Source of the DNA: Luteipulveratus halotolerans
Lineage (GTDB): Bacteria > Actinomycetota > Actinomycetes > Actinomycetales > Dermatophilaceae
DNA: 64,000 nucleotides
Direction of reading: 5' to 3'
Assembly: GCF_001247745.1 (NCBI RefSeq)
Contig: NZ_LAIR01000002.1
Location: 3,286,001-3,350,000 of the forward strand
This document shows, piece after piece, positions 25,901-33,927 of this stretch. Within the stretch, counting starts at the first letter, position 1. Each line of letters begins with the position of its first letter. The translations under genes were made by a program, and so were the position numbers. Under the pieces are notes generated by a model. The model made no database searches. It saw nothing but the letters and a program-made list of their open reading frames with translations, and had not been told where the DNA came from.

Positions 25901-26431
25901 TCAGCGTCGACCCGAGAACCACGCCTCGCGGGTGAGGAACCCGAACTGCGCCCGCTTGTGGGGCAGGTCGACCTGCGGACCGATCTCGGCACCGAGCCGG
26001 TGCAGCACCGCGACGCTCTTGTCGTTGCGGGCGTCCGGCTCGAACACGATGCGCGCGTGCGCCGGGTCGCTCCACACCCAGTCGGCGAGCCCCTGCAGCA
26101 GTGCAGCGCTCACCCCGGGGCCGCGCTTGCCGGGGCCGATGAGCAGGTGGATACCGACGTCGCCCGCCTTGCGGTCGTAGAACTCACCGATCTCGTCGAC
26201 GAACGGGTCGTACGTCTGGAACAGCGCGACGGGTGCGCCGTCGGCGTGCACGAGGTACGCCGCCAGGTGCGGCTGCTCCTGGATCCAGGCGTAGATGTCG
26301 CGCACCTCCTTGACCGGCTTGTCGAGCATGCCCCAGAAGACCGCGCGCTCCTGCGAGGTCCAGGAGTGGATCAGCTCGGCGTCGCGGTCGGCCTCGACCG
26401 GGACGACAGCGATGTCGACGGTGCTGCTCAT
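25901..26431 (-). CDS. GNAT acyltransferase, siderophore-biosynthesis (IucB/MbtK-like) type
   Basis: A 176-residue GNAT protein with the Acetyltransf_8 pattern: LIHSWTSQERAVFWGM, ALFQTYDPFVDEIGEFYDRKAGDVGIHLLIGPGKRGPGVSAALLQGLADWVWSDPAHARIVFEPDARNDKSVAVLHRLGAEIGPQVDLPHKRAQFGFLTRE. In aerobactin and mycobactin pathways these acylate hydroxylysine-type amines. No siderophore synthetase is adjacent. Its ATG overlaps the stop of the acylase gene upstream by four bases. Confidence 0.85.
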   Translation of the reverse strand: MSSTVDIAVVPVEADRDAELIHSWTSQERAVFWGMLDKPVKEVRDIYAWIQEQPHLAAYLVHADGAPVALFQTYDPFVDEIGEFYDRKAGDVGIHLLIGPGKRGPGVSAALLQGLADWVWSDPAHARIVFEPDARNDKSVAVLHRLGAEIGPQVDLPHKRAQFGFLTREAWFSGRR

Positions 26432-28482
26432 CGGAGTCCTTCCAAGGTGGCCCAGTCGGTGACGACCGGCACCGCGCCGGACGTCCAGGCCTCGAACTGG
26501 TCTATGCTGTGGGCGTTCTCGAAGTCGCCGGACGCTCCGAGCGGCACTGCCCACAGGCTCGCGTCGCGGTCGGCGAGGTCCCACGCGTAGCGCGCGACCG
26601 AGCCTCGCCAGGTGAGCTGTGAGCCCGGGACCCAGCCGGTGCACGCGACGCAGTCGGAGTCGCCGCCGAGGCCCTCACCCCAGGGTGCGCGGCCGGCGTA
26701 CGGGAGCCCGAGCTGCTCGTACGCGTGCGACGGGTGGAAGCGGTGGGACTCACCCCACGGCCGCGGCGGTGGTCCGGCGGCGACGTCGGCCAGAGCGGAG
26801 CGGACGAGCTCTCCGACCTCGATGCTGAGCACCCGCTCGCGTGCGAGCAGGCCCGGCAGCGCGGTCGCGACCCGCGCGGGCAGCGAGCACCACGGCGCGT
26901 AGAACGCCCCGAAGCGGTGGGCGTCCCCCAGCGACGCGACCTCGGGCGTCGCGCAGATGCGGCTGATCACGGCCTCGCGAACAGCGACGAACAGCCCTGC
27001 CTCAGTGCTGTCGGCGGTCATGCGACGGTCCCAGGCCAGGAGGCGCCGGCGTACGACGGCCGCGCCCGCGTCGAGGTCGGACTGGGCCTCGATGAGCTCG
27101 AGAAGCCTTGCGCCCTGGGTCTGCTCGACGTCCATGAGCGTCTCGACGGCGGCCTGGGCGTCGAGGTCGGTGCGCCCGTCGAGGAGGTCGGCGATGCGCC
27201 CGGCTCGGAACGGGCCGGCGAAGTCGGAGCTGATCCGGTCGTACGACGCATCGATGCGGTCGTTGGCGGTGACGAGCGCGCCATCACCATCGGACTCGAA
27301 CCGTGGGAGGTCGAGAACGTAACCGTCCCAATGGTTCTCGACCGGGACCGGCGCGATCCGGTTGGCGATCGGACGCTCGGGTACGCGCCCCGCGACGAGG
27401 TGCACGAGCGCACCTGCACGGTCGCCGACGACGAAGTTGTTGACCGGCTCGACCCAGTGCTGCAGCGCCGACTCGACATCGGCCACGGACCTCGCGTGCA
27501 GCAGCGGCAGGAGCGCGTCGAACCCGAGATCGCCCTCACGCTGCGAGGGGGTGGCCAGGCTGAGCGCCTCGACGTCGGGTCCGCCGAGGATCACCGGGCC
27601 ACGCTCGGTGACCAGTACCTCGACCTCGACCGGCTCGCCGTCACGGACCTCGACGACCTCGACCGACCGGCGTACGGGCTCCTCGCCGTCCGGGCCGGCC
27701 GCCCACACCTCGTCGCCGCGACGCGTGAGGTGCTCGTCGTAGAGGTCCTGGTAGTCGGCCATCGCGTTGGTGACCGCCCAGGCGACGTCACCCGCGTGGG
27801 CGAAGTGCTGGACGCCGGGCACACCCGGGAACGCGAAGCCTGCGACGTCGAACGCCGGGCACGACAGGTGCACCTGCGCGTAGACGTTGGGCGCCTCGAA
27901 GATGCGGTGCGGGTCGCCCGCGACGAGCGGCGCGCCGGCCGTCGTACGAGCAGAGCCGACGCCGAAAGCGTTGGAACCAGAAAGGGATTCGTCGCGGCCG
28001 AGCATCGTCAGGCCGTCGGGACCGAGCGCGTCGAGCACCTGGCGACGCCACAGCTTGCTCGGGTAGCTGCCGAACAGGATGTGCTGCACGAGGAAGATCG
28101 TGAGCGGCGTCCACGGCGACCACGGCCGCACCTCGGCGCCGTGCTCGCGCAGCTCGGGGGCGCTCAGCCCGTCGGCGTACGCCGCGTCGACACCCTCGAC
28201 GTAGGCCGCGACCCACGCCTTGGTCTCGTCGCTCAGCGCCTCGTGGGCGCAGCGCGCGGTCTCGTCGAGGACGGCACGGCGGGCGAAGACGTCCCAGTCG
28301 AGACCGGTCGCACCGAGCAGCGCCGCGACGCGCCCCTCACCACGCAGCCGCTCGATCTCGAGCTGCCAGGCACGGTCGCGCACGGTCTCGTAGCCCTGGG
28401 CGTACGCCAGGTCGGCCACGGACTCCGCGCGCAGGTGCGGGATGCCGTGCTGGTCACGGACGACGTCGTACGGCCTGGGCAC
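26428..28482 (-). CDS. Penicillin-acylase-family N-terminal-nucleophile hydrolase
   Basis: A 684-residue amidase. The family is normally made as one chain that cuts itself; the new N-terminal Ser of the beta chain lies in SLSGSNAFGVG. The alpha-chain start YDVVRDQHGIPHLRAESVADLAYAQGYETVRDRAWQLE is typical. I see no signal peptide, so the enzyme is cytosolic. Such enzymes hydrolyse acyl amides, including acyl-homoserine lactones, penicillins and pyoverdine acyl groups. GTG start with ACAGGAG ribosome site. Coupled to a siderophore-type acyltransferase, with a possible iron box just upstream, which suggests siderophore chemistry. Confidence 0.88.
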   Translation of the reverse strand: MPRPYDVVRDQHGIPHLRAESVADLAYAQGYETVRDRAWQLEIERLRGEGRVAALLGATGLDWDVFARRAVLDETARCAHEALSDETKAWVAAYVEGVDAAYADGLSAPELREHGAEVRPWSPWTPLTIFLVQHILFGSYPSKLWRRQVLDALGPDGLTMLGRDESLSGSNAFGVGSARTTAGAPLVAGDPHRIFEAPNVYAQVHLSCPAFDVAGFAFPGVPGVQHFAHAGDVAWAVTNAMADYQDLYDEHLTRRGDEVWAAGPDGEEPVRRSVEVVEVRDGEPVEVEVLVTERGPVILGGPDVEALSLATPSQREGDLGFDALLPLLHARSVADVESALQHWVEPVNNFVVGDRAGALVHLVAGRVPERPIANRIAPVPVENHWDGYVLDLPRFESDGDGALVTANDRIDASYDRISSDFAGPFRAGRIADLLDGRTDLDAQAAVETLMDVEQTQGARLLELIEAQSDLDAGAAVVRRRLLAWDRRMTADSTEAGLFVAVREAVISRICATPEVASLGDAHRFGAFYAPWCSLPARVATALPGLLARERVLSIEVGELVRSALADVAAGPPPRPWGESHRFHPSHAYEQLGLPYAGRAPWGEGLGGDSDCVACTGWVPGSQLTWRGSVARYAWDLADRDASLWAVPLGASGDFENAHSIDQFEAWTSGAVPVVTDWATLEGLR

Positions 28483-28503
28483 GGGCGCTCCTGTCAGTCG
28501 AAG

Positions 28504-28522
28504 TGAGGGTGACCTTACCTGA
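28504..28522 (-). promoter_or_regulatory. Possible IdeR/DtxR iron box
   Basis: On the minus strand the 19 bases match 13 of 19 positions of the DtxR/IdeR consensus, including the AGGT and ACCCT arms. It lies 22-40 bases before the acylase start codon, a place where an iron-loaded repressor would block transcription. Not proven; the match is moderate. Confidence 0.45.
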
Positions 28523-28706
28523 CTGACCGTCGGCATGCCGATCGCTGATCTGCAGATGCCCCAATGCCGAATATTGAGTAAGGGATTGGTCAAATGTGCC
28601 GTCGCCGCCTCGCCGAGAGGCAAGGATCGACGGGCCGGTCGATCCGGTGTCGCCGTGCCTTGGGAGGATCGCGGCGGCCGTCCCCCCCTCGAGATGCGGA
28701 GCACCG

Positions 28707-29084
28707 ATGACCGAGCACGTCCAGAGCGACTACGACGCCGTCGGCGGAGCCCCCGCCATCAAGGCCGTCGTCAACCGCTTCTACGAGCTGATCGTCGGCG
28801 ACCCGAGCCTGGCCCCGTTCTTCGAGGGCATCGACATGACCAGCCTCAAGCGCCATCAGGTGCTGATGGTCTCGCAGGTCATGGGTGGCCCCGCCGAGTA
28901 CGACGGCCGCGAGCTGCGCGCCGCACACGCCGAGATGCCCATCCGCTCCGAGCACTTCGCCGCGGTGGTCGAGCACCTCGTCGCCGCCCTGCACGAGTTC
29001 GACGTGCCGCAGGAGATCATCGACCGAGTCGTCGCCGCGCTCGGCCAGACGCAGCCGGACATCGTCACCGCCGACGCGCACTGA
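28707..29084 (+). CDS. glbN: Truncated haemoglobin, group I-like
   Basis: A 125-residue 2-on-2 globin: YDAVGGAPAIKAVVNRFYELIVGDPSLAPFFEGIDMTSLKRHQVLMVSQVMGGP, then RAAHAEMPIRSEHFAAVVEHLVAAL, whose first His is the likely proximal haem ligand. These globins bind O2 or NO; in mycobacteria GlbN detoxifies NO. Three bases separate it from the flavohaemoglobin-like gene, so they are cotranscribed. The direct neighbour on the other strand is the acylase operon. Confidence 0.92.
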   Translation: MTEHVQSDYDAVGGAPAIKAVVNRFYELIVGDPSLAPFFEGIDMTSLKRHQVLMVSQVMGGPAEYDGRELRAAHAEMPIRSEHFAAVVEHLVAALHEFDVPQEIIDRVVAALGQTQPDIVTADAH

Positions 29085-29087
29085 CGC

Positions 29088-30260
29088 GTGGACACCGAAG
29101 CCCTCAAGCACACCTGGGGGCTGGCCGAGAAGGCCGGCGACGAGGTGCCGCTGTACTTCTACTCGCACCTGTTCATCGCTCACCCCGAGCTGCGCGCGAT
29201 GTTCCCGGTGTCGATGGCGACCCAGCGCGACCGGCTCGTCGGCGCGCTCGGACGCATCGTCAGCAACGTCGACCAGCTCGACGAGGTCACCGAGTTCATC
29301 CAGCAGCTCGGCCGTGACCATCGCCGCTTCCACGTCGTCGCCGACCACTACGGCGCCGTCGGCGCCTCACTGCTCGCGACGCTCGAGCACTTCCTCGGCG
29401 CCGAGTGGACACCGCAGGTCGCTGCGGACTGGGCTGCGGCGTACGGCCTGATCGCGAAGGTCATGGTGCAGGCCGCCGAGGAGTCCGAGGAGCACAGCCC
29501 GTCCGCGTGGGACGCCGAGGTCGTCGACGTCGACCGGCGCTCGCTCGACGTGGCCGTGCTGCAGGTGCGGCCCACGCAGCGGATGGAGTTCGAGCCCGGC
29601 CAGTCGATGGCCGTCGAGCTCGCCCGGCTGCCGCGGCTGTGGCGCTACCTCAGCCCGGCCAACGCACCGCGCCGCAACGGCACCCTCGAGCTGCACGTGC
29701 AACGGGTCCCGGGCGGCCAGGTCAGCGCCACGATGGTCAAGACGGTCAAGGTGGGTGACACGGTCCGGCTCGGCGCGCCGATCGGTCAGGAGCTCACCCT
29801 CCCCGCCGACGACCTCCGGCCGCTCGTGATGGTCGCAGCCTCCACCGGGCTCGCGCCGCTGCGCGCCCACCTCGAACGCATCGACCACCACTGGCAGCGC
29901 ACCGGCGAGGCGCCTCGTGTGCACCTGTTCCACGGGGCTCGGCTGCCGTGGAACCTCTACGAGCACGACCTGCTCACCCAGCTCACGTCACGCGAGTGGT
30001 TCGACTACACACCGGTCGTCTCGGACGACCCGACCTACCCCGGCGAGCGCGGGCTCGTCGGCGACGTCGCCGCTCGCGACCGCGACTGGAGCGGCCACGT
30101 CGCCCTCGTCTGCGGCTCTCCTGACATGGTGCGACACACCGTCGACCGCCTCGCGGCCACCGGTCTCGACCGCGCCGACATCCGGTACGAGCAGTTCTCG
30201 ACACCGGACGCAGACCGCAGTTCCTCAGACGTGCACAACGAATCGGGTGACCAGTCATGA
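29088..30260 (+). CDS. Flavohaemoglobin-like NO dioxygenase
   Basis: A 390-residue protein with a globin domain (1-135; proximal His in HVVADHYGAVGASLLATLEHFLG), an FAD-binding domain (MEFEPGQSMAVELARLPRLWRYLSPAN; RxYS-type motif) and an NAD(P) domain (VMVAASTGLAPLRAHLERI, HLFHGARLPWNLYEHDLLTQL, VALVCGSPDMVRHTVDRLAATGL). This is the Hmp layout, which turns NO and O2 into nitrate. GTG start. Its last bases overlap the start of the DivIVA-like gene (ATGA). Confidence 0.9.
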   Translation: MDTEALKHTWGLAEKAGDEVPLYFYSHLFIAHPELRAMFPVSMATQRDRLVGALGRIVSNVDQLDEVTEFIQQLGRDHRRFHVVADHYGAVGASLLATLEHFLGAEWTPQVAADWAAAYGLIAKVMVQAAEESEEHSPSAWDAEVVDVDRRSLDVAVLQVRPTQRMEFEPGQSMAVELARLPRLWRYLSPANAPRRNGTLELHVQRVPGGQVSATMVKTVKVGDTVRLGAPIGQELTLPADDLRPLVMVAASTGLAPLRAHLERIDHHWQRTGEAPRVHLFHGARLPWNLYEHDLLTQLTSREWFDYTPVVSDDPTYPGERGLVGDVAARDRDWSGHVALVCGSPDMVRHTVDRLAATGLDRADIRYEQFSTPDADRSSSDVHNESGDQS

Positions 30261-31063
30261 CCATGTCGGACACGCCACTGTTCTTCGACTCCGGCCCGCA
30301 GCGCCCCGAGCGCGTCAGCCTGCCGGTGCTGGACGAGCTCACGTTCGCCCGCTCGGGCGACGGCTACGACCCGGACGAGGTCGACGCGTTCGTCGAGCAG
30401 CTGCGTGGCGTGCTCGATGCCGCCGAGCACGAGCGCACCGCGCTGCGGGCCGACCTCGCCCAGGCACGCGACCAGATCGGCGGCCAGGACAACGACGAGA
30501 TCCGCGTCGACGCGGTCGGGCTGCTCAGCCAGGCCCAGCTGATCGCCGACAAGTGCATCGCCGACGCCGAGACGTACTCCCGCGACCTGATGATGACGGC
30601 GCGCAGCCAGTATCGCGAGATCCTCGAGCGTGCCGAGGAGAAGGCCGCTCAGACCGCCGAGGACGTCGAGGGTGCGACCTCGGCCGGGGCGACGGCAGCC
30701 GGAGCGACGGCAGCCGGTGCGGCCTCGGCCGACGCGACAGCGGCCGAGGCGGCTTCGGCGTCCGGTGCGGCGGCTCCCGAGCCGGTCGTCTCGGAGGTCG
30801 AGTACGTCCGCACCTATGCGCGTGTGGCGCAGGTGCAGCTGCGCGCCGTGCTCGACGCGCTCGCCGAGCAGGTCGACGCGCTGACCGAGCTGCCCAAGCC
30901 GGACCGGCCGGCGCCTGCAGCCCGCCCCGCGGGTCTGAGTGCTGCCCCGGCGCCGGTGGCGCCCGAGGCGGTTGCCGTCCCCGTCGAGGGCGACGCCTCC
31001 GACGACGACGCGGCCGACGCGGTCACCGGCGACGTGCAGTGGGACCCGCGCGAGGTCAGCTGA
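30257..31063 (+). CDS. DivIVA-like coiled-coil protein with Ala-rich linker
   Basis: A 268-residue protein. Residues 25-60 hold the DivIVA signature LPVLDELTFARSGDGYDPDEVDAFVEQLRGVLDAAE. A coiled coil follows (to about 130), then an Ala/Gly/Thr-rich low-complexity linker (AGATAAGATAAGAASADATAAEAAS), a second predicted helix (YARVAQVQLRAVLDALAEQVDALTEL) and an acidic tail. DivIVA/Wag31 proteins mark curved membrane and cell poles. Translational coupling to the flavohaemoglobin is unexpected for such a protein. The 3' end overlaps the convergent MerR-clamp gene by eight bases. Confidence 0.8.
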   Translation: MTMSDTPLFFDSGPQRPERVSLPVLDELTFARSGDGYDPDEVDAFVEQLRGVLDAAEHERTALRADLAQARDQIGGQDNDEIRVDAVGLLSQAQLIADKCIADAETYSRDLMMTARSQYREILERAEEKAAQTAEDVEGATSAGATAAGATAAGAASADATAAEAASASGAAAPEPVVSEVEYVRTYARVAQVQLRAVLDALAEQVDALTELPKPDRPAPAARPAGLSAAPAPVAPEAVAVPVEGDASDDDAADAVTGDVQWDPREVS

Positions 31064-32141
31064 CCTCGTTCTCCTCGCGACGCACGGGCATCACCAGCGT
31101 CGTGAACGTCCCCTGGTCGGCGGACCGTACGACGACGGGTCGGTCCTCCGCGGACATCTCGAGCAGGACGTCCGGGCCGACGCTGGCCGCGAGCGCGGCT
31201 GTGAGCAAGGTCGGCGAGAACGCGATCGCGAGCTCGGCACCCGAGTTGATCGCGTCGAGTCGTACGCCGCCCGCCTCGCCGTCCGCGCACACGTCGAGGT
31301 GATCGGCGCCCACCGACAGCACGACCGGCCGGTCGGCGGACGCTGCGTCGAGGGCGTCCTGCAACGCCGCCCGGTCGACGATCACCCGACTCGTCCAGGT
31401 CGGCAGTCCGCCGAAGATCGTTCTGTACGAGGGGAACTCGTCGTCGACCAGGTCGAGCGGCAGCGACTCGTCGCCACCTTCGGCGGCGATCGTCGCGCCG
31501 GCGTCGGTGCCGCACAGCCTGACGCGGTCGTGGCGAGCGACCCAGGCGGCCACCCGGGTGAGCTGGTCCGCGTGCACGAGCAGTCGTCGTACGGGCCCGG
31601 CGATGTCGTACGCGGGCAGCGTGCGCAGCGCCAACCAGTAGCGGTCGGTGGCGACGACCGCCAGCTCAGCGCCGTCGATCTCGAGCAGAACCCCTTGCAG
31701 CGCAGGCACATCCGCGATCCGCGCCGCCGCGGGTGACACCTGACGGATCGCGCTCGCGAGCTCTGGCCCACCGACGGTCACCGTGGACGCGGTCGTGTCG
31801 TCGTCCGCCAGGCCGGCGACGAGGTCGGCGACCACGTCGCCCGTACGCCGGGCGCGGCCTGCGTACTCACCGGCATGTCGCTGGAGCAGCGCGGCCGCCT
31901 CGTCGCGGTCGCCGTCGAGCACCGCCCGGATGTCGTGCAGCGGCAGGTCGATCTCGCGCAGCCGCCGGATCATGACCGCCCGCCGCTGCTGGTCGGCGGA
32001 GTAGTAGCGGTAGCCCGAGCGGGCGTCGACGTCGTACGGACGCAGCAGGTCGCAGTCGTCGTAGAACCGCAGCGCGCTCGGGCTGAGGCCGACGAGGCGG
32101 GCGAACGAGCTGATCGTCAGCAGCGGCTCGGGGTCGATCAC
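31056..32141 (-). CDS. MerR regulator fused to DNA polymerase III beta-clamp-like domains
   Basis: A 361-residue protein. Residues 1-75 are a MerR winged helix (LLTISSFARLVGLSPSALRFYDDCDLLRPYDVDARSGYRYYSADQQRRAVMIRRLREIDLPLHDIRAVL) with a dimerisation helix after it. From about 120 the sequence follows the beta sliding clamp: LQGVLLEIDGAELAVVATDRYWLALRTLPA (domain II), LDLVDDEFPSYRTIFGGLP, then an end like clamp domain III (LLTAALAASVGPDVLLEMSAEDRPVVVRSADQGTFTTLVMPVRRE). Clamp domain I is absent, replaced by the MerR part. Function unknown; I infer a regulator that contacts clamp partners or uses the fold to sense a ligand. Confidence 0.82.
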   Translation of the reverse strand: MIDPEPLLTISSFARLVGLSPSALRFYDDCDLLRPYDVDARSGYRYYSADQQRRAVMIRRLREIDLPLHDIRAVLDGDRDEAAALLQRHAGEYAGRARRTGDVVADLVAGLADDDTTASTVTVGGPELASAIRQVSPAAARIADVPALQGVLLEIDGAELAVVATDRYWLALRTLPAYDIAGPVRRLLVHADQLTRVAAWVARHDRVRLCGTDAGATIAAEGGDESLPLDLVDDEFPSYRTIFGGLPTWTSRVIVDRAALQDALDAASADRPVVLSVGADHLDVCADGEAGGVRLDAINSGAELAIAFSPTLLTAALAASVGPDVLLEMSAEDRPVVVRSADQGTFTTLVMPVRREENEVS

Positions 32142-32174
32142 CCGCCCACTCTCAACCCTCGACCCACCCGAAGG

Positions 32175-32624
32175 TCAACCGCGCGCCCCGATGTCGACGG
32201 GCACAGCGGGCGCACCATTGGCCAGGAGCATCTCGAAGTGCGTGCCAAGATCGGGCGGAAAGAACGTGCGCGACGACCCGGCCATCTCAGCAGCCGCCCA
32301 CCAGCGGTAGCCCCGAACACTCCTTGCCTCGGACGCCGTGAGCTGTGCGGGCACCGGGTCGAATGTCTTGACCTTGCACAACAACCACTGCTCGTGAACA
32401 TCGAAGACGCGCCCGTCCCAGGTGTAAGTGTGGTCGCGCAGCCAAACCACTGGACCCGGCGCCAACCCGATCAAGCCGGCCTCTTCGTACGCCTCGCGCG
32501 CAGCCGCCTCGTGCGTTGTCTCGCCCGGCTCAATACCGCCTCCGACCGGTGCCCAGCGCTCGGCACCCGACGGTGGATCAATCGCCCGGATCAGCAGCAG
32601 CTTCACGGCATCTCGGCGAGTCAT
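32175..32624 (-). CDS. NUDIX hydrolase
   Basis: A 149-residue protein with a complete Nudix box, GGGIEPGETTHEAAAREAYEEAGL (GX5EX7REUXEEXGU). It hydrolyses a nucleoside diphosphate linked to another moiety; the substrate is unknown. ATG at 32624 (MTRRDAVKLLLIRA) is the family start; the open frame farther upstream runs through the palindromic repeats. Confidence 0.93.
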   Translation of the reverse strand: MTRRDAVKLLLIRAIDPPSGAERWAPVGGGIEPGETTHEAAAREAYEEAGLIGLAPGPVVWLRDHTYTWDGRVFDVHEQWLLCKVKTFDPVPAQLTASEARSVRGYRWWAAAEMAGSSRTFFPPDLGTHFEMLLANGAPAVPVDIGARG

Positions 32625-32656
32625 CACGCGACCATATCCGGGCGCTAACCGCGAAC

Positions 32657-32688
32657 CTGAGAAGTGCTGCGAGTGGGTACTTCTCGGG
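32657..32688. repeat. 32-base palindromic repeat, copy C
   Basis: Same unit as at 20108: CTGAGAAGTGC start, GAGTGGG centre, TTCTCGGG end. It lies in the divergent gap between the Nudix gene and the toxin-antitoxin operon, so it is not a terminator for either. Confidence 0.8.
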
Positions 32689-32706
32689 CCGGCGAGCACG
32701 TCAGAC

Positions 32707-32738
32707 CTGAGAAGCGACGCGAGTGGGCACTTCTCGGG
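32707..32738. repeat. 32-base palindromic repeat, copy D
   Basis: 50 bases after copy C in the same orientation. It has CTGAGAAGCGAC instead of CTGAGAAGTGC and the same GAGTGGGC centre and TTCTCGGG end. Confidence 0.78.
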
Positions 32739-32859
32739 CACGGGCACTCGTGAGCCGGCGTCGCCGGTTTCCGGGGATGATCTCGCGGAGATGCTCAGAC
32801 GTCGCGAAAGGCCAAACATCTGGCTATCCATTGGCCGGTAGTCAGGCTAATATGTGCCC

Positions 32860-33129
32860 ATGCGGACAGTTGCACTGAGCGAGGCCAAGGACAAGCTCTC
32901 GTCGCTCGTCGAAGACGCGGCGACCACTCACGAGATCATCCGGATCACCAAGCACGGGCACGACGCCGCCGTGCTGATGTCGGCCGATGACCTGGAGTCC
33001 TTGCACGAGACACTGCGTGCTCTGTCGACACCGGGCGCGGTCGATGAGCTGCAGCAGGCTCGCCATGACTTCGAGGCCGGTGATGTGGTCAGCGGTGACG
33101 AGCTGCGCCGCCGCTACGGCCTCTCGTGA
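32860..33129 (+). CDS. Phd/YefM-family antitoxin (second module)
   Basis: An 89-residue antitoxin: RTVALSEAKDKLSSLVEDAATTHEIIRITKHGHDAAVLMSADDLESLHETLRALSTPGAV. It is clearly a paralogue of the antitoxin at 6885 (same LSADD(F/L)xxL(Q/H)ETL block). ATG at 32860 is six bases after TAATAT (32848-32853), so leaderless; a GTG at 32854 is possible but less likely. Stop overlaps the toxin start (GTGA). Confidence 0.9.
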   Translation: MRTVALSEAKDKLSSLVEDAATTHEIIRITKHGHDAAVLMSADDLESLHETLRALSTPGAVDELQQARHDFEAGDVVSGDELRRRYGLS

Positions 33130-33401
33130 CCGCACCGACCTGGCGCGTCGAAGTCTCACCTGGCGCGGTCCGTTCGCTCGAACGGCTGCCGGAGAAGGTC
33201 GCGGCCGCGGTCGTGGAGTTCATCACCGCCACCCTCCCGAGCAACCCCCACCGCCTCTCCAAGCCCCTGCGCTACGAGCTCGAGGGCTGGCACGTCGCCC
33301 GACGCGGCGACTACCGGGTGACATTCGAGATCCACGAGGACGACAAGGTCCTTCGGATCGGCCGCATCGAGCACCGGGCCCACGTCTACAAGAACCGGTG
33401 A
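33126..33401 (+). CDS. RelE-family toxin (second module)
   Basis: A 91-residue basic protein: WRVEVSPGAVRSLERLPEKVAAAVVEFITATLPSNPHRLSKPLRYELEGWHVARRGDYRVTFEI and IGRIEHRAHVYKNR. The RRGDYRV core and C-terminal HRAHVYK are classic RelE features. Translationally coupled to its antitoxin. About as similar to the first toxin as expected for an old duplication or separate acquisition. Confidence 0.92.
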   Translation: MTAPTWRVEVSPGAVRSLERLPEKVAAAVVEFITATLPSNPHRLSKPLRYELEGWHVARRGDYRVTFEIHEDDKVLRIGRIEHRAHVYKNR

Positions 33402-33423
33402 GCGGCGACGAGCGGGACGCAGG

Positions 33424-33858
33424 TCAGAAGCCGAGCAGGTCGGGGTCCGACGCGAGCGCTCGCATCGCCTCGGCCGGGTCGGCGACCAGCGTGCGGGCCG
33501 TGAGGTCGAGAACGCCACCGACGGCCTCGACCTCGGCGGCCAGGACGCCGTCGGCGCGCACGATCTGCTGGTGGACACGGAACGTCTTGGCACCGGACGA
33601 CTCGAACGCGCACAACACCGTCACCTCGTCGCCGGCCAGCAGCTCACGGCGATAACGGATCGTGGTCTCAAGCACGACCGGCCCGATGCCCGCCGCCTGC
33701 ATCGCGTGCTGGCGGATGCCGGCTGCCGGCTGCCTCGAGCAGCGTCCAGCGGGCGTGCTCGGCGTACTGCAGGTAGACCGCCTGGTTGAGGTGGCCCTGC
33801 ACAGCGAAGCGGCTGTCGCTCGTTCCACGGCCCAGAAGTCGCACTGCTTCAGCAGCAC
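33424..33858 (-). pseudogene. Acyl-CoA thioesterase (hotdog) broken by a 7-bp tandem duplication
   Basis: The last two thirds (AAGIRQHAMQAAGIGPVVLETTIRYRRELLAGDEVTVLCAFESSGAKTFRVHQQIVRADGVLAAEVEAVGGVLDL) are a normal 4HBT thioesterase. The N-terminal third is only sensible in another frame, which reads FAVQGHLNQAVYLQYAEHARWTLLEAA, the catalytic-helix region. The frames meet at 33721-33734, where GGCTGCC occurs twice in tandem; removing one copy restores a single frame. The exact start is uncertain (GTG at 33858 or near 33838). Inactivated unless this is an assembly error. Confidence 0.8.
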
Positions 33859-33895
33859 CCTCCGATAGCGACTACCCCGCCCAGGCGAGCACTAC

Positions 33896-33927
33896 CTGGG
33901 GTGAGATGACCGGTCATCTCACCCCAG
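33896..33927. repeat. Perfect 32-bp palindrome
   Basis: Arms CTGGGGTGAGATGACC and GGTCATCTCACCCCAG meet with no spacer. Around it, GACTACCCCGC (33871 onward) and GCGGGGGTAGTC (ending near 33956) form an outer, one-base-bulged pair. It lies after the acyl-CoA ligase stop (33967, leftward) and before the broken thioesterase, so it can act as a terminator, though a zero-loop palindrome is unusual for that. Confidence 0.7.

Noticed and set aside
25208..28482. A full siderophore biosynthesis cluster
   Set aside because: Only a siderophore-type acyltransferase, an acylase and an oxygenase-like protein are present; no IucA/IucC or peptide synthetase gene is seen.
26725..28506. A 593-codon plus-strand frame opposite the penicillin acylase
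   Set aside because: Antisense to a full-length acylase with the catalytic Ser motif.
30257..31063. Ala-rich stretch of the DivIVA-like protein as a frameshift
   Set aside because: The frame stays open and the part after the stretch is again a good helix, so it is a low-complexity linker.
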